DNA of 64,000 nucleotides from contig JAFPZK010000007.1 in the NCBI GenBank assembly GCA_017417315.1, positions 1-64,000 on the forward strand, read 5' to 3'. Source of the stretch: Bacteroidales bacterium (lineage in GTDB: Bacteria; Bacteroidota; Bacteroidia; Bacteroidales; UBA3824). A program made the translations under genes and the position numbers. A model generated the notes under the pieces. That model saw only the letters and a program-made list of their open reading frames with translations, ran no database searches and was not told the origin of the DNA. Of this stretch, positions 36,254 to 44,859 are shown piece after piece; position 1 is the first letter of the stretch; every line of letters starts with the position of its first letter.

Positions 36254-37060
36254 TTACAAAAATGTTTCTTTAAATGCGCTGAAATTTTTGTCCGTATCGT
36301 CTTTTGAAAAAATGGCAAATTCGATTGTCTCAAAAGCGTGTTTGTAATTTGTCAGAACGTTTTTGTAAGCCTTTGAGACAACCTTTGGGTCGTTGGAAAA
36401 CGCTCCGCAGCCGAATGCGCCGAGTATTAGAACTTCATTGTCGAACTTGACTGCCGTGTCAAGTATTCTTTTAGCGCGTTTTTCGTGAATTTGCTGCAAT
36501 TTTGTTGCGCTTATTTGTCCGCCGAATCTGAGGTTTGGAGCGGCACAAGTGATGACATTAACATCGTACCAACTGTTGAAATGCTCCATCACGGGATTTG
36601 AAGTATCTGTCTTAAAGACTGTTACGCCCGGAGTATAAATAATGTCGTCGTTATAGAGAGCATCAAGCCTTTGGTGCGGAGTATAAAAGCCATCTATGTT
36701 TTCTTTTGCCGTTAATGCGGCGTAAAGCGTTGAAATTCTGCATAATGCCTCTTCCTGAGCGGTTGCACCTTTTACTACTCCGCCGCCCGGATTACGTGAT
36801 GAGGCAAAGTTCAAAACGCAAACTTTTTTGCCTTTTAAGGCGTAAGGTTTTGCGGCTTGAAATGTTCTGTTGTGAGAAACTTTTGTTTCAAACTCCGTGC
36901 TGTATTTTTGTAACTGACTGTCAGAAAGTGAGATAACGTCTTTTTCGAGAATCAGTTTTTGATTTTTGACGGAATTTTCTATACTTTTTTTTAAGATACC
37001 GTTGCTTTTATAAAAAGCAGCGGTATCGTTAAAAATTGCTATGTTTGAATAATTTGACAT
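36254..37060 (-). CDS. Microbial-type poly(ADP-ribose) glycohydrolase (TIGR02452-like)
   Basis: A 268-residue macrodomain-fold protein with no signal peptide. The PARG signature is complete: NPGGGVVKG (GGG at 92-94) and AQEEA with the catalytic glutamates at 102-104. A second conserved part, VITCAAPNLRFGG, and the late LGAFGCGAFSNDP close the ligand pocket. Such enzymes hydrolyse ADP-ribose polymers or remove ADP-ribose marks. No ADP-ribosyltransferase gene is visible nearby. It lies 9 bases after the stop of the EF-hand membrane protein and 18 bases before uvrA, so it may be part of a DNA-damage or stress unit. Confidence 0.9.
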   Translation of the reverse strand: MSNYSNIAIFNDTAAFYKSNGILKKSIENSVKNQKLILEKDVISLSDSQLQKYSTEFETKVSHNRTFQAAKPYALKGKKVCVLNFASSRNPGGGVVKGATAQEEALCRISTLYAALTAKENIDGFYTPHQRLDALYNDDIIYTPGVTVFKTDTSNPVMEHFNSWYDVNVITCAAPNLRFGGQISATKLQQIHEKRAKRILDTAVKFDNEVLILGAFGCGAFSNDPKVVSKAYKNVLTNYKHAFETIEFAIFSKDDTDKNFSAFKETFL

Positions 37061-37069
37061 GTTTTAAAA

Positions 37070-39340
37070 TTAGTTTTGAGGTGCGGTCTCAGTTGCTGCT
37101 GCGGCTTTGTCGGTGAAGTCAAGCAAAGGAATCGGGTCGAGACCGAATCTGTGAAGACCGCCGTTGCAATAAAGCACAAAACCGATGATTGATAACGCTA
37201 AAAGTATCCACAAAGCGATTTTCCATTTCGGATAACCTTTGTCTGCGAGCGGGTCTTTTACTCTTAAACGCGGGAATTTAGCCAAGTGCGTTAAGGTTGC
37301 GCCGAACATAATGTTAACAAATGCCTGAGCGTTGACAGCCCAGCCGTTAGCGTTCAAAAGCGGTGAAAGGTTTCTTCTGCGCAGTTTCAAGTATGCCAAC
37401 AACATCGAAGGTCCTGATATAATGAGCATTATCGCCAAAACTGCCAAAATCATCTGCCACCATTTCAGGGATATGAAACCTGTTACGAGGCTTACTACAA
37501 AACTTCCGATTAAGCCTAACGCCATACCGATTGCCGCAAAAATACCGCAATATTTAGCGATGTCGAAAGCCTCTTTTTTAGAGGTTGCTTCTGCGACTTG
37601 TGCCTCTGCGACTTTTGCCTCTGTTGCTGCCGTATCTGCTGCCGCCGCTGATTTTTCAGTCAGTTTTGTTCCGCCTTCGGTAATAGATGCGGTTGCCTTG
37701 TCGGTCATTTCTTTGTCTTTTGAAGCGGCAAATTTCGTAACTTGTTCTTCAATAAAACTTACGAATTTTTTGTACGGTGCCCAAAATGCCTCGCGTATAG
37801 AAATCGGGTTTTCAATAACTTTGTTGACCGTTGCGTCCCAAAGATTGCCGGCGCGGTCGATGAAAATAGCGTTTTTGCCGACTTTGATGTCGTCAACGCT
37901 GCCGTCAGTAACTGCCGCACAAATTTGCATCGTCTGGTTCAAAACTTTGTTCGTACAGTCGCAGTATATCAAAAACATTGCGCTCTGGTTTGCCGTAGCG
38001 TTGTGTTTGGGCATATCGCTGACCTTGATACAAAGGTCGCATTCGCGTTGATCGATGAAAAGTTTTCCGGCTTGAAACATCGCCCATTTTTCGTGCTTAA
38101 TAGTGTAAAAGTCAGAAAACGTTACGAAGTTTCTTAAAAACGGGTAAAAATTCTCCGTGCAATGAAGAAGATTGTCAACAGAAATTATGTCTTCTGCCTC
38201 TTCTTTGTATGCCAAGTCTTTGTCAATTAAGTTCAATAACTCGTCTTTTGAAGAGTTCGACAGCATTTTTTCTGCCTCTGACAAGTCTGTGCCGTCAACT
38301 TTTGCGCCTGCTTTTTTTGACATCCAATCCTCGTAAGCGGCAAATTTTGAGGCGATTGCGTTAAATTCGCTTTCTGTTATCGAGGTTTTACCTTTGAAGT
38401 CAACGTCAAAAATTAGTGTCTTAATTTTGTTGAAAGCAGCCTCCCAAGCGGGGTTGATGCTTTCGTTCAAAGGCAATTCGTTTTTGTCGGTAACTCTTGC
38501 GATAGGATATTTTGCGAGTTCGGAAATTTTTTCAGAAAGATTTTCCGAGGTGATTTTTGCAAGTTCTTCTACCGGAATTTCCATTGCAGCATACGTGTCC
38601 TTGTTGAAAGCCACCATTTTGCAACGTACAAAATAGTCTTTAACTTTCTCTTTTACAGCATTATAACTGTCAAGAGCCGCTGCGGTGTTGTCGCCGTAAG
38701 AAAGAACGCCGTCTTGAAGTCCTGCTTTTTTCCAAGCCGCATAATCGGTGAGTTCTTTGTAAAACTCCTCAATTTGGTCTTTGTTGACACCTTTTTCGCC
38801 GCTGCGGTCGTCTAAGGTGCCGATTTTTTCGCCAATCATAGCGATAACAGCCTTCAAATCTGCATTTTCGGTTGACAATGCGGTAATAATGCCGTCGCCG
38901 TTAAAAGCCGTTCCTGCAAAAATTTTCGTCATATCGGCGGTATCTTCTAAGGTGATTTCCTGTTTGTCGGATTTCAAATTTTTGAGGATTACCTGAGCCG
39001 ATTTCAAGATTTTTTTGCCCTCGTCGGTATCTTGACGAATGTCGGAAAGTTTTAACGATTTTTGTCCTTGAACCAAGATTTCAGGGTCTGAAACTACGTT
39101 GCAAAGCCATTGAGAAATTTTTACGACCTCGTCGACACGAATTTTGCCGTCTTTGTCGATGTCAATGGTATTCAAGGTTTTTTGGTCAAATTCAAGACCC
39201 GAGGCGGGAGATGAAAGTACCGTCCACATTTTTGTGTCAAGTTCGGGAAGATGTTTAATATCATCACCGCTCTCGATGCTGACACGGGTTACTCCACCTA
39301 TTTTGGAGAATTTCCATGAGTATTTTGCTGTCTTTTCCAT
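37070..39340 (-). CDS. EF-hand protein with C-terminal membrane helices, unknown function
   Basis: A 756-residue protein without a signal peptide. A canonical EF-hand loop is visible at 60-71 (DIDKDGKIRVDE). Weaker EF-like stretches follow (NGDG near 145-150, DVDFKGKTSITESEF near 315). The middle is mostly helical and acidic. The C-terminal 160 residues hold about three to four membrane helices (595-650 and 703-723). The large calcium-binding-like part is therefore probably cytosolic and tethered to the inner membrane. I do not recognise the family. It heads the likely operon with PARG and uvrA and has a good promoter at 39364-39395. Confidence 0.65.
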   Translation of the reverse strand: MEKTAKYSWKFSKIGGVTRVSIESGDDIKHLPELDTKMWTVLSSPASGLEFDQKTLNTIDIDKDGKIRVDEVVKISQWLCNVVSDPEILVQGQKSLKLSDIRQDTDEGKKILKSAQVILKNLKSDKQEITLEDTADMTKIFAGTAFNGDGIITALSTENADLKAVIAMIGEKIGTLDDRSGEKGVNKDQIEEFYKELTDYAAWKKAGLQDGVLSYGDNTAAALDSYNAVKEKVKDYFVRCKMVAFNKDTYAAMEIPVEELAKITSENLSEKISELAKYPIARVTDKNELPLNESINPAWEAAFNKIKTLIFDVDFKGKTSITESEFNAIASKFAAYEDWMSKKAGAKVDGTDLSEAEKMLSNSSKDELLNLIDKDLAYKEEAEDIISVDNLLHCTENFYPFLRNFVTFSDFYTIKHEKWAMFQAGKLFIDQRECDLCIKVSDMPKHNATANQSAMFLIYCDCTNKVLNQTMQICAAVTDGSVDDIKVGKNAIFIDRAGNLWDATVNKVIENPISIREAFWAPYKKFVSFIEEQVTKFAASKDKEMTDKATASITEGGTKLTEKSAAAADTAATEAKVAEAQVAEATSKKEAFDIAKYCGIFAAIGMALGLIGSFVVSLVTGFISLKWWQMILAVLAIMLIISGPSMLLAYLKLRRRNLSPLLNANGWAVNAQAFVNIMFGATLTHLAKFPRLRVKDPLADKGYPKWKIALWILLALSIIGFVLYCNGGLHRFGLDPIPLLDFTDKAAAATETAPQN

Positions 39341-39363
39341 ATTTTTTTTGAAAAATTATTGCT

Positions 39364-39395
39364 CAAAATTACGAAAAAATTATATTAAACACAAA
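39364..39395 (-). promoter_or_regulatory. Promoter of the EF-hand/PARG/uvrA operon
   Basis: On the minus strand TTTG (39392-39395) and TAATTTTG (39364-39371) are exactly 20 bases apart, a full match to the Bacteroidota consensus. The -7 lies 23 bases before the start at 39340. Confidence 0.7.
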
Positions 39396-39403
39396 AAAAA
39401 AGT

Positions 39404-39411
39404 TAAATTTG
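39404..39411 (+). promoter_or_regulatory. Candidate -7 box of the TPR-SpoIIE tandem
   Basis: TAAATTTG, a perfect TAnnTTTG, lies 46 bases before the ATG at 39458. The -33 position is poor. It faces away from the minus-strand promoter just to its left. Confidence 0.5.
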
Positions 39412-39457
39412 CAGAAAATTATCAGCCATTAAAATGGCTCTAATATCAGGAATGTTT

Positions 39458-41758
39458 ATGAAATTCAAGTATTTAGCCATATATATTCTGTTGTTTTTGC
39501 AGTGGCTGTTGCCGCCGGAAAAACTCTTTGCCCAAGTTCAAAAACTTAATGTCGGCGATGAGTTTTTTTTGGAGAGACTGCTTGAACAAGTCTCTGAGGC
39601 TAAATACGATACAACTAAACTCAGACTTTATTCCGAGGTTTATCGTCATCATTACAACTATGATACAATTATCAAATATGCCGCTCTTGCCGTAGAACTT
39701 TCTGAAAAACTGGAAGATAGGCGGGCATGGTCTGAGGCAAATATGTTTATCGGTGCTATTTATAATTCTCAGAGCAAAAACGATTCGGCGGAAATATGTT
39801 TCAGAAAGGCGTTGCCGTATTGGGAGGAAATTAAAGACACCACAAAATTAGCGGTTTCTTATAATTGTCTTGCCGTCTTGGACGAAAATAGAAATATTTA
39901 CGAAAGCGCACTCGAAAATTATAACCGTGCCTTAACCCTTTTTCTAGAAAACGGCGACACTGCACGTGCGGCGCGTATATATCGCGGAATAGCAAATACT
40001 TACACGGGTTTCAACGTTCAATTCTCAGCGAGAGAATATGCCGAAAAAGCACTCGAAATAGATACCCGTTATCAGGATACAATGTCAGTTGCTTTTGACC
40101 TTGTATATTTGGGAAATATTTGGATTTCAGAATATTACAATACGGGAGAGGTGGCTTTGATTGATTCTGCGAAAAAATATTACGCACGCGGTCTTGCGGA
40201 GGCAGAAAAATCTAACTTTCTTGATGTTGTCGGCGAGGCGGCATTGGAACTTCAAAAACTTTGTCTTGAAATTGCAAATGTTTCTTCCGGCGAAAAGTTA
40301 TCTGCTGCAATAGACAGTAGTTTGGTTTACAAGGCGTTAAGCAAAAACTGCATTGCTAAAATGTCAAACAAGGTCAAGGAATATGTCTATGATATTAACG
40401 AGGGTAAAGAGTTTGTTTTGACGGGCAGATACAAAGAGGCGAAAAAAATTATTGACAAGTATTCAGCACTTTTTTTGTCAAACCTTTCGGAATATGAAAA
40501 TTTGTATTATGAGGCTTTGGGTTCGGTTATTAAATTGTATTATTTGAAACTTGCTGATTATAAGGCTCTTTATGATTGGAACGAAAAGTATTTGCGTTAT
40601 CGGAGACTAAGGTTCAATATTATTTTTGCAACCGGCGGCGAGTTCAACAAGAGGAAAGCAGAATATGTTAAGCGGGATAAAAAAATTAATGATGAAACCG
40701 CTAAGCGGAAAAAAGAATTTTCTATTCAACGCAGTCAGTGGCGTATGACAGTCTGTTTTTTGGCAATAATTTTGACGATTATATTGTTAATTATGTTGAT
40801 TTTGCGTAAAAATTACAGAATGAAGCAAAGAGTAGAGAAATTTCTTAGAAAGCAAAACGATGACATTATGAAAGTCAACGCCGAACTTATGAAAATTCAA
40901 GAAACCGCTATGCTTCAAACTGCTGAAATTCAGACTCAAAGTCAAAAAATAAAGGAGCAGAACGAAGAAATTTCGGCGACTAATTTAGCCGTTATTCATA
41001 GTATAGAATATGCGGGACAGATTCAGATTGCTTCTATGCCCCAGCAGTCGGATATTGACAAGATATTTAAAGATAACTTTTTGATTTATAATCCGTTGGA
41101 AATAGTTTCCGGCGATTTTTACTGGATAGGCGAAACTAAAAAGTTTAGATTAATAGGGGTTTTTGACTGTACGGGACACGGTATTCCGGGCGGGCTTTTG
41201 AGTATGCTCGGCATTTCAACGCTTAACGACACGCAGCAAAGTCTTACGGGCGAAAATATTGCGGCGGCGGTTTTGAACTCGTTGCGCAAAAAAATTCTTT
41301 CGGCTACCAGTGAGGACATTTATGACGGTACTGACGGTGCTGTTGTTGCCGTTTCAAAAGAAGGAAACACGCTTCATATTGCCGGAGCGATGCGTCCCGT
41401 TTGGATTATGAGGGACGGTAAATTTTTAGAATTTTTCCCTGACAGAATGTCTATCGGCAGAGACAAACGTCAAAACGAGGATTTTACGGGTTATGATTTT
41501 AAGTATCAAAATGGCGATAAAGTTTATATGTTTACTGACGGTGTTACCGATGTTTTCGGTTATGCCGACGACGGAAAAGGCGGTGAAAAGTTGTTGAAAT
41601 TTTCACAAAAACGTCTTAAAGCACTTATTTGTCAGATTTCGGATTTGAGTTTTGCAGAACAGAAATCTATTATAGTCAAGACTTTGGAAGATTGGCAGAA
41701 AGGTTTGAAACAAGATACGAGGGTTGATGACCAGTTAATGATAGGATTCGCATTATGA
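39458..41758 (+). CDS. TPR-SpoIIE serine phosphatase, first of tandem (766 aa)
   Basis: A signal peptide or anchor (start at 39458, after an AGGA six bases upstream; cleaved near EKLFAQ) precedes tetratricopeptide repeats (about 30-330). An example is ALENYNRALTLFLENGDTA. A membrane helix (about 430-450) and a coiled linker lead to the SpoIIE domain. Its motifs are GDFYW, DCTGHGIPGGLLSMLG, TDGVTDVFG and VDDQLMIG. The region normally reading DGMDMALC here is DGTDGAVVAV, so the motif is partly altered though its acidic residues remain. The outer TPR half suggests sensing by protein contact in the periplasm. Its stop overlaps the next start (ATGA), so the two are translated together. Confidence 0.87.
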   Translation: MKFKYLAIYILLFLQWLLPPEKLFAQVQKLNVGDEFFLERLLEQVSEAKYDTTKLRLYSEVYRHHYNYDTIIKYAALAVELSEKLEDRRAWSEANMFIGAIYNSQSKNDSAEICFRKALPYWEEIKDTTKLAVSYNCLAVLDENRNIYESALENYNRALTLFLENGDTARAARIYRGIANTYTGFNVQFSAREYAEKALEIDTRYQDTMSVAFDLVYLGNIWISEYYNTGEVALIDSAKKYYARGLAEAEKSNFLDVVGEAALELQKLCLEIANVSSGEKLSAAIDSSLVYKALSKNCIAKMSNKVKEYVYDINEGKEFVLTGRYKEAKKIIDKYSALFLSNLSEYENLYYEALGSVIKLYYLKLADYKALYDWNEKYLRYRRLRFNIIFATGGEFNKRKAEYVKRDKKINDETAKRKKEFSIQRSQWRMTVCFLAIILTIILLIMLILRKNYRMKQRVEKFLRKQNDDIMKVNAELMKIQETAMLQTAEIQTQSQKIKEQNEEISATNLAVIHSIEYAGQIQIASMPQQSDIDKIFKDNFLIYNPLEIVSGDFYWIGETKKFRLIGVFDCTGHGIPGGLLSMLGISTLNDTQQSLTGENIAAAVLNSLRKKILSATSEDIYDGTDGAVVAVSKEGNTLHIAGAMRPVWIMRDGKFLEFFPDRMSIGRDKRQNEDFTGYDFKYQNGDKVYMFTDGVTDVFGYADDGKGGEKLLKFSQKRLKALICQISDLSFAEQKSIIVKTLEDWQKGLKQDTRVDDQLMIGFAL

Positions 41759-44070
41759 TGAGACGGTGTTTTTTCATAGCGGTAGTTTTGGTTTTATTGT
41801 CAAATCTTTGTTTTTCGATAACACAAGAATTTGACGATAAGACACTTGACAGCCTTATCGCAAGAGAAAATGCCGAAACCTTCGGAAAAGAAAAACTGCG
41901 GATTATCAAGGAGATATGTCAAAATCATTATAATATCGACACTGTTTATAAGTACGCACAAATTGCCTCGGTTATTGCAAAAAATCTCAACTACGGTTTA
42001 GAACTTGCTCACGTGTATTCGGTTTTTTCGTGGTGCGACTATCACAGAGGAAATTATTCTCAGGCTCTCGGTTGGTCGTTTATGGTTTTGGGGCGTTGCG
42101 AGCAGTTGGATAGACCGCTGTTTAAAGCGCGGTGTTATAAACAGTTGGCGTATATTTATTACGGATTGTCAGATTTTTACAATGCCGACCGTTATTGCAG
42201 AGATGCCTTAAAGATTTTTGACTCCCTAAAAGTGAATAATGAGGTGGCTGCAACGTACAGAACTCTCGGTACTTTTTGTATGGAATACGGATTTTTTGAT
42301 ATGGGTATGGGGTATATCAGAAAGGCATATCAGATTGATTTTATGAAAAATGATGAAGGTGCGGCGGAAGATTTAATGTATTTCGGATATTATGATTACC
42401 TTTATCATTTTACCAATCCTGATAAGTACAGAAGTTATCTTTTTTCTTCCGTGCATTGGTATCAAAGGGCTTTAAAGACACTTAATAACCGTCCGGCTGT
42501 TATGCTAAAAAGCCGCATTATTGAGCGTATTGCTTTGTCTTATTGTGAGGCTTCGCAGTTAAAAGTTTTAAAACCCGAACTCCGGCAGGAATATTTGGAC
42601 AGTTGCCGTAAATATTCGGATTTGTGCAGATGGTATGCTGACAAAACCGCCTCGCAAGAAAAAAAGTTTTTTGCCCAATATACCTCGGCAATTTATTATC
42701 TGTTGAAAAAAGACATTCCTCAGGCAGAAAAAGAAATAGAGGAAATGAATGCTTTTATGGATAATAATTCCGTAAGAAAGTTGCGTTTCGGCACATATTA
42801 TTATAAAGTGATGATAATGTATGCGCGGTTGAAACAAGATTATAAAGCCGTAACGGAATATATCAATATGTTGGTGGTTTCTAATTTGAAACGTTATAAT
42901 TTTGATTTGGCTTCTAAGGTCGGGCGTATTCAGGCGAAAGAAGATTTTGAAACGAGCGAAAGAGCCAAACGTATTGATTTTGAGCGTAATAAGGCATTAT
43001 ATCAGGAAAAATTCCGTGAAAAAGAAGCCGTTAATAGGTATTTGCTTTTGGCAATTTTGATTTGTATTGCCTTTATCGTGTATATTTTGGTGGTTTTGTA
43101 TGAACAGACAAAAATCAACGAACTTTTGAGGCAACAGAGCGAAAATATCAACGACCAAAACCTGATGTTAAGCCGTCAGAAGGAGGAGTTTCTCTCGCTT
43201 AGAAAAGAATTTCTTACCGAAGAACTTCAACTTCAAGCCAAGAAGAAAAAGTTTATAAAACTTAATCAAGGGTTGCATTATTCGCTTTTTAGAGCGCAGG
43301 AAATTCAGACTGCGCTTATTCCGTCAAGGGATATTTTGAAGGATTGTTTCGGGGAATGTTTGGTTTATTTCAAACCTCTGCAAATGGTTTCGGGCGATTT
43401 TTATTGGGCTTTGAAAACTCCTGAAATTCGCGTTCTTGTTACGGCAGATTGTACGGGACACGGCATTTCGGGCGGTTTTTTGAGTATGCTCGGCATATCT
43501 TCTTTAAACGACATTGTAACTCACCGCGATTTATCTAACAAGACCTCTCTTGCTGCTGATATTTTGGAGGATATGCGCCGGAAAATCATTTCATCGCTTC
43601 ATCAAAAAGAATTGTCTTCGGTTCAAAATGATACTATTGACATGGCAATCTGCATTTTGGACAAGCGGGAAGGCGAACTTCAATACGCCGGCGCAAACCG
43701 TCCTTTGTGGATTGCAGGGAAAGACGGTTTGCGTTGTATAGAGCCTGACGGTTTTTCTACCGGCATGGATTTTTCTTATTGCGGCAAGTTTACCAACAAT
43801 ATCGTCAAATACGAAAAAGGTGAAACGCTTTACACGTTTTCGGACGGCATTACCGATCAGTTCGGCGGTAAAACCGGCAAAATGAAATTCGGCGAAAAAC
43901 GTCTGAAAAGACTTTTAGAAATGATTTCCTCTGATGATTTTCAGACACAATATCAAGAAATAGAACAAACTATGTATTATTGGACAACAACCGATATTTC
44001 AGGCGATTCCACCTCTGAAATATATTTACGTCAGGTTGATGACCAACTGCTTATCGGTATAAAAGTCTAA
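41755..44070 (+). CDS. TPR-SpoIIE serine phosphatase, second of tandem (771 aa)
   Basis: The start overlaps the previous stop by 4 bases; the second ATG (41758) is also possible. After a hydrophobic leader come TPR-like helices (about 30-350, e.g. YYGLSDFYNADRYCRDALKI). A membrane helix (about 435-457), a coiled linker and a complete SpoIIE domain follow (GDFYW near 548, DCTGHGISGGFLSMLG, SDGITDQFG, VDDQLLIG). It ends by overlapping the stop of the convergent TlpA-like gene by 4 bases. The pair may form a heteromer, since both have the same layout and are coupled, but their N-terminal halves have diverged. Confidence 0.87.
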   Translation: MMRRCFFIAVVLVLLSNLCFSITQEFDDKTLDSLIARENAETFGKEKLRIIKEICQNHYNIDTVYKYAQIASVIAKNLNYGLELAHVYSVFSWCDYHRGNYSQALGWSFMVLGRCEQLDRPLFKARCYKQLAYIYYGLSDFYNADRYCRDALKIFDSLKVNNEVAATYRTLGTFCMEYGFFDMGMGYIRKAYQIDFMKNDEGAAEDLMYFGYYDYLYHFTNPDKYRSYLFSSVHWYQRALKTLNNRPAVMLKSRIIERIALSYCEASQLKVLKPELRQEYLDSCRKYSDLCRWYADKTASQEKKFFAQYTSAIYYLLKKDIPQAEKEIEEMNAFMDNNSVRKLRFGTYYYKVMIMYARLKQDYKAVTEYINMLVVSNLKRYNFDLASKVGRIQAKEDFETSERAKRIDFERNKALYQEKFREKEAVNRYLLLAILICIAFIVYILVVLYEQTKINELLRQQSENINDQNLMLSRQKEEFLSLRKEFLTEELQLQAKKKKFIKLNQGLHYSLFRAQEIQTALIPSRDILKDCFGECLVYFKPLQMVSGDFYWALKTPEIRVLVTADCTGHGISGGFLSMLGISSLNDIVTHRDLSNKTSLAADILEDMRRKIISSLHQKELSSVQNDTIDMAICILDKREGELQYAGANRPLWIAGKDGLRCIEPDGFSTGMDFSYCGKFTNNIVKYEKGETLYTFSDGITDQFGGKTGKMKFGEKRLKRLLEMISSDDFQTQYQEIEQTMYYWTTTDISGDSTSEIYLRQVDDQLLIGIKV

Positions 44071-44594
44071 TTGATGAATGTTTTTAAGATTTCATCGAGT
44101 TCGTTTGCGCGGAAATTTTTTGCGATAATCTTTCCGCTGCCGTCAAGAAGAAAGTTTGCCGGTATTGAACTTACGTTGTAGCGTTTTGCGATGTCAGAGT
44201 CAACGCCCTGAGAATCAATTACGTTGACAAATTCGTAAATATTGTCTTCGTGTACGGCGCGTTTCCAATTTGCGGGATTTTCGTCCAAAGATACGCTCAG
44301 GACAAGAAATTCGTCGCCGTTTTTAAACTTTTGATTTTTAAACTGCGAATACGTATTTTTTATGATATGATTTTCCATGCGGCACGGTTTGCACCACGAA
44401 GCCCAAAACTGAATCAAAATATATCTGCCTTTCAAATAAGAAAGCGAGGTTTCTTGTGCATTAATATCTTTTAATACAATGTTAGGCGAGTTTTCTCCGA
44501 GACTCAAATGTCCGTAATGTTGTACGGTGGTATTTTGAGCCTTTGCATTAAAACATATTATCAGGGAGAATATTATAAAAATAATTCTTGACAT
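44067..44594 (-). CDS. TlpA-like thiol-disulfide oxidoreductase
   Basis: A 175-residue exported protein (signal peptide ending NAKAQ) with the AhpC/TSA/TlpA fold. The redox motif is WCKPC (C68, C71) in FWASWCKPCRME, and the cis-proline region follows near SIPANFLL. Such proteins reduce or oxidise thiols in the periplasm, often for cytochrome assembly or oxidative stress; no partner genes of that kind are present. It is downstream of the zinc-ribbon gene (58-base gap) and the BNR gene, same strand. Confidence 0.88.
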   Translation of the reverse strand: MSRIIFIIFSLIICFNAKAQNTTVQHYGHLSLGENSPNIVLKDINAQETSLSYLKGRYILIQFWASWCKPCRMENHIIKNTYSQFKNQKFKNGDEFLVLSVSLDENPANWKRAVHEDNIYEFVNVIDSQGVDSDIAKRYNVSSIPANFLLDGSGKIIAKNFRANELDEILKTFIN

Positions 44595-44652
44595 TGCCGT
44601 TTTTTTTGTTAAAGTTATAAAAATACTTATTCTTTTAACGAAAAAAACGCTT

Positions 44653-44841
44653 TTATATTATGTTTTTTTTGTTAATATTCTTCAAAAAGTCGGATATAAC
44701 GCTGTAATCTTTCATATTTTTTACGTTATAGCCGCCACATTTCGGACACCTTATAAGAGAGGTGTGCAGGGTTTCAAAAAAATGCTTTTCAAAAATTTCT
44801 TTGCAGTCAAAGCATTTGAATTTTACTTTTTCTTCTAACAT
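44653..44841 (-). CDS. Small zinc-ribbon protein (62 aa)
   Basis: A short protein with two CxxC pairs, C10-x-x-C13 and C32-x-x-C35 (KCFDCKE and RCPKCGG), the pattern of a single zinc ribbon, then a charged tail. It is too small for catalysis; a role in nucleic acid or protein binding is possible. The start is the first ATG, 18 bases after the BNR gene stop. Coding is likely because of the cysteine pattern, not because of length. Confidence 0.65.
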   Translation of the reverse strand: MLEEKVKFKCFDCKEIFEKHFFETLHTSLIRCPKCGGYNVKNMKDYSVISDFLKNINKKNII

Positions 44842-44859
44842 TTTTTTTATTTTAAATTT

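Noticed and set aside
37332-38051. A 239-codon plus-strand frame opposite the EF-hand membrane protein
   Set aside because: It reads as low-complexity Ala/Ser/Val and overlaps a gene that has a promoter, EF-hand and membrane helices. No motif is visible.
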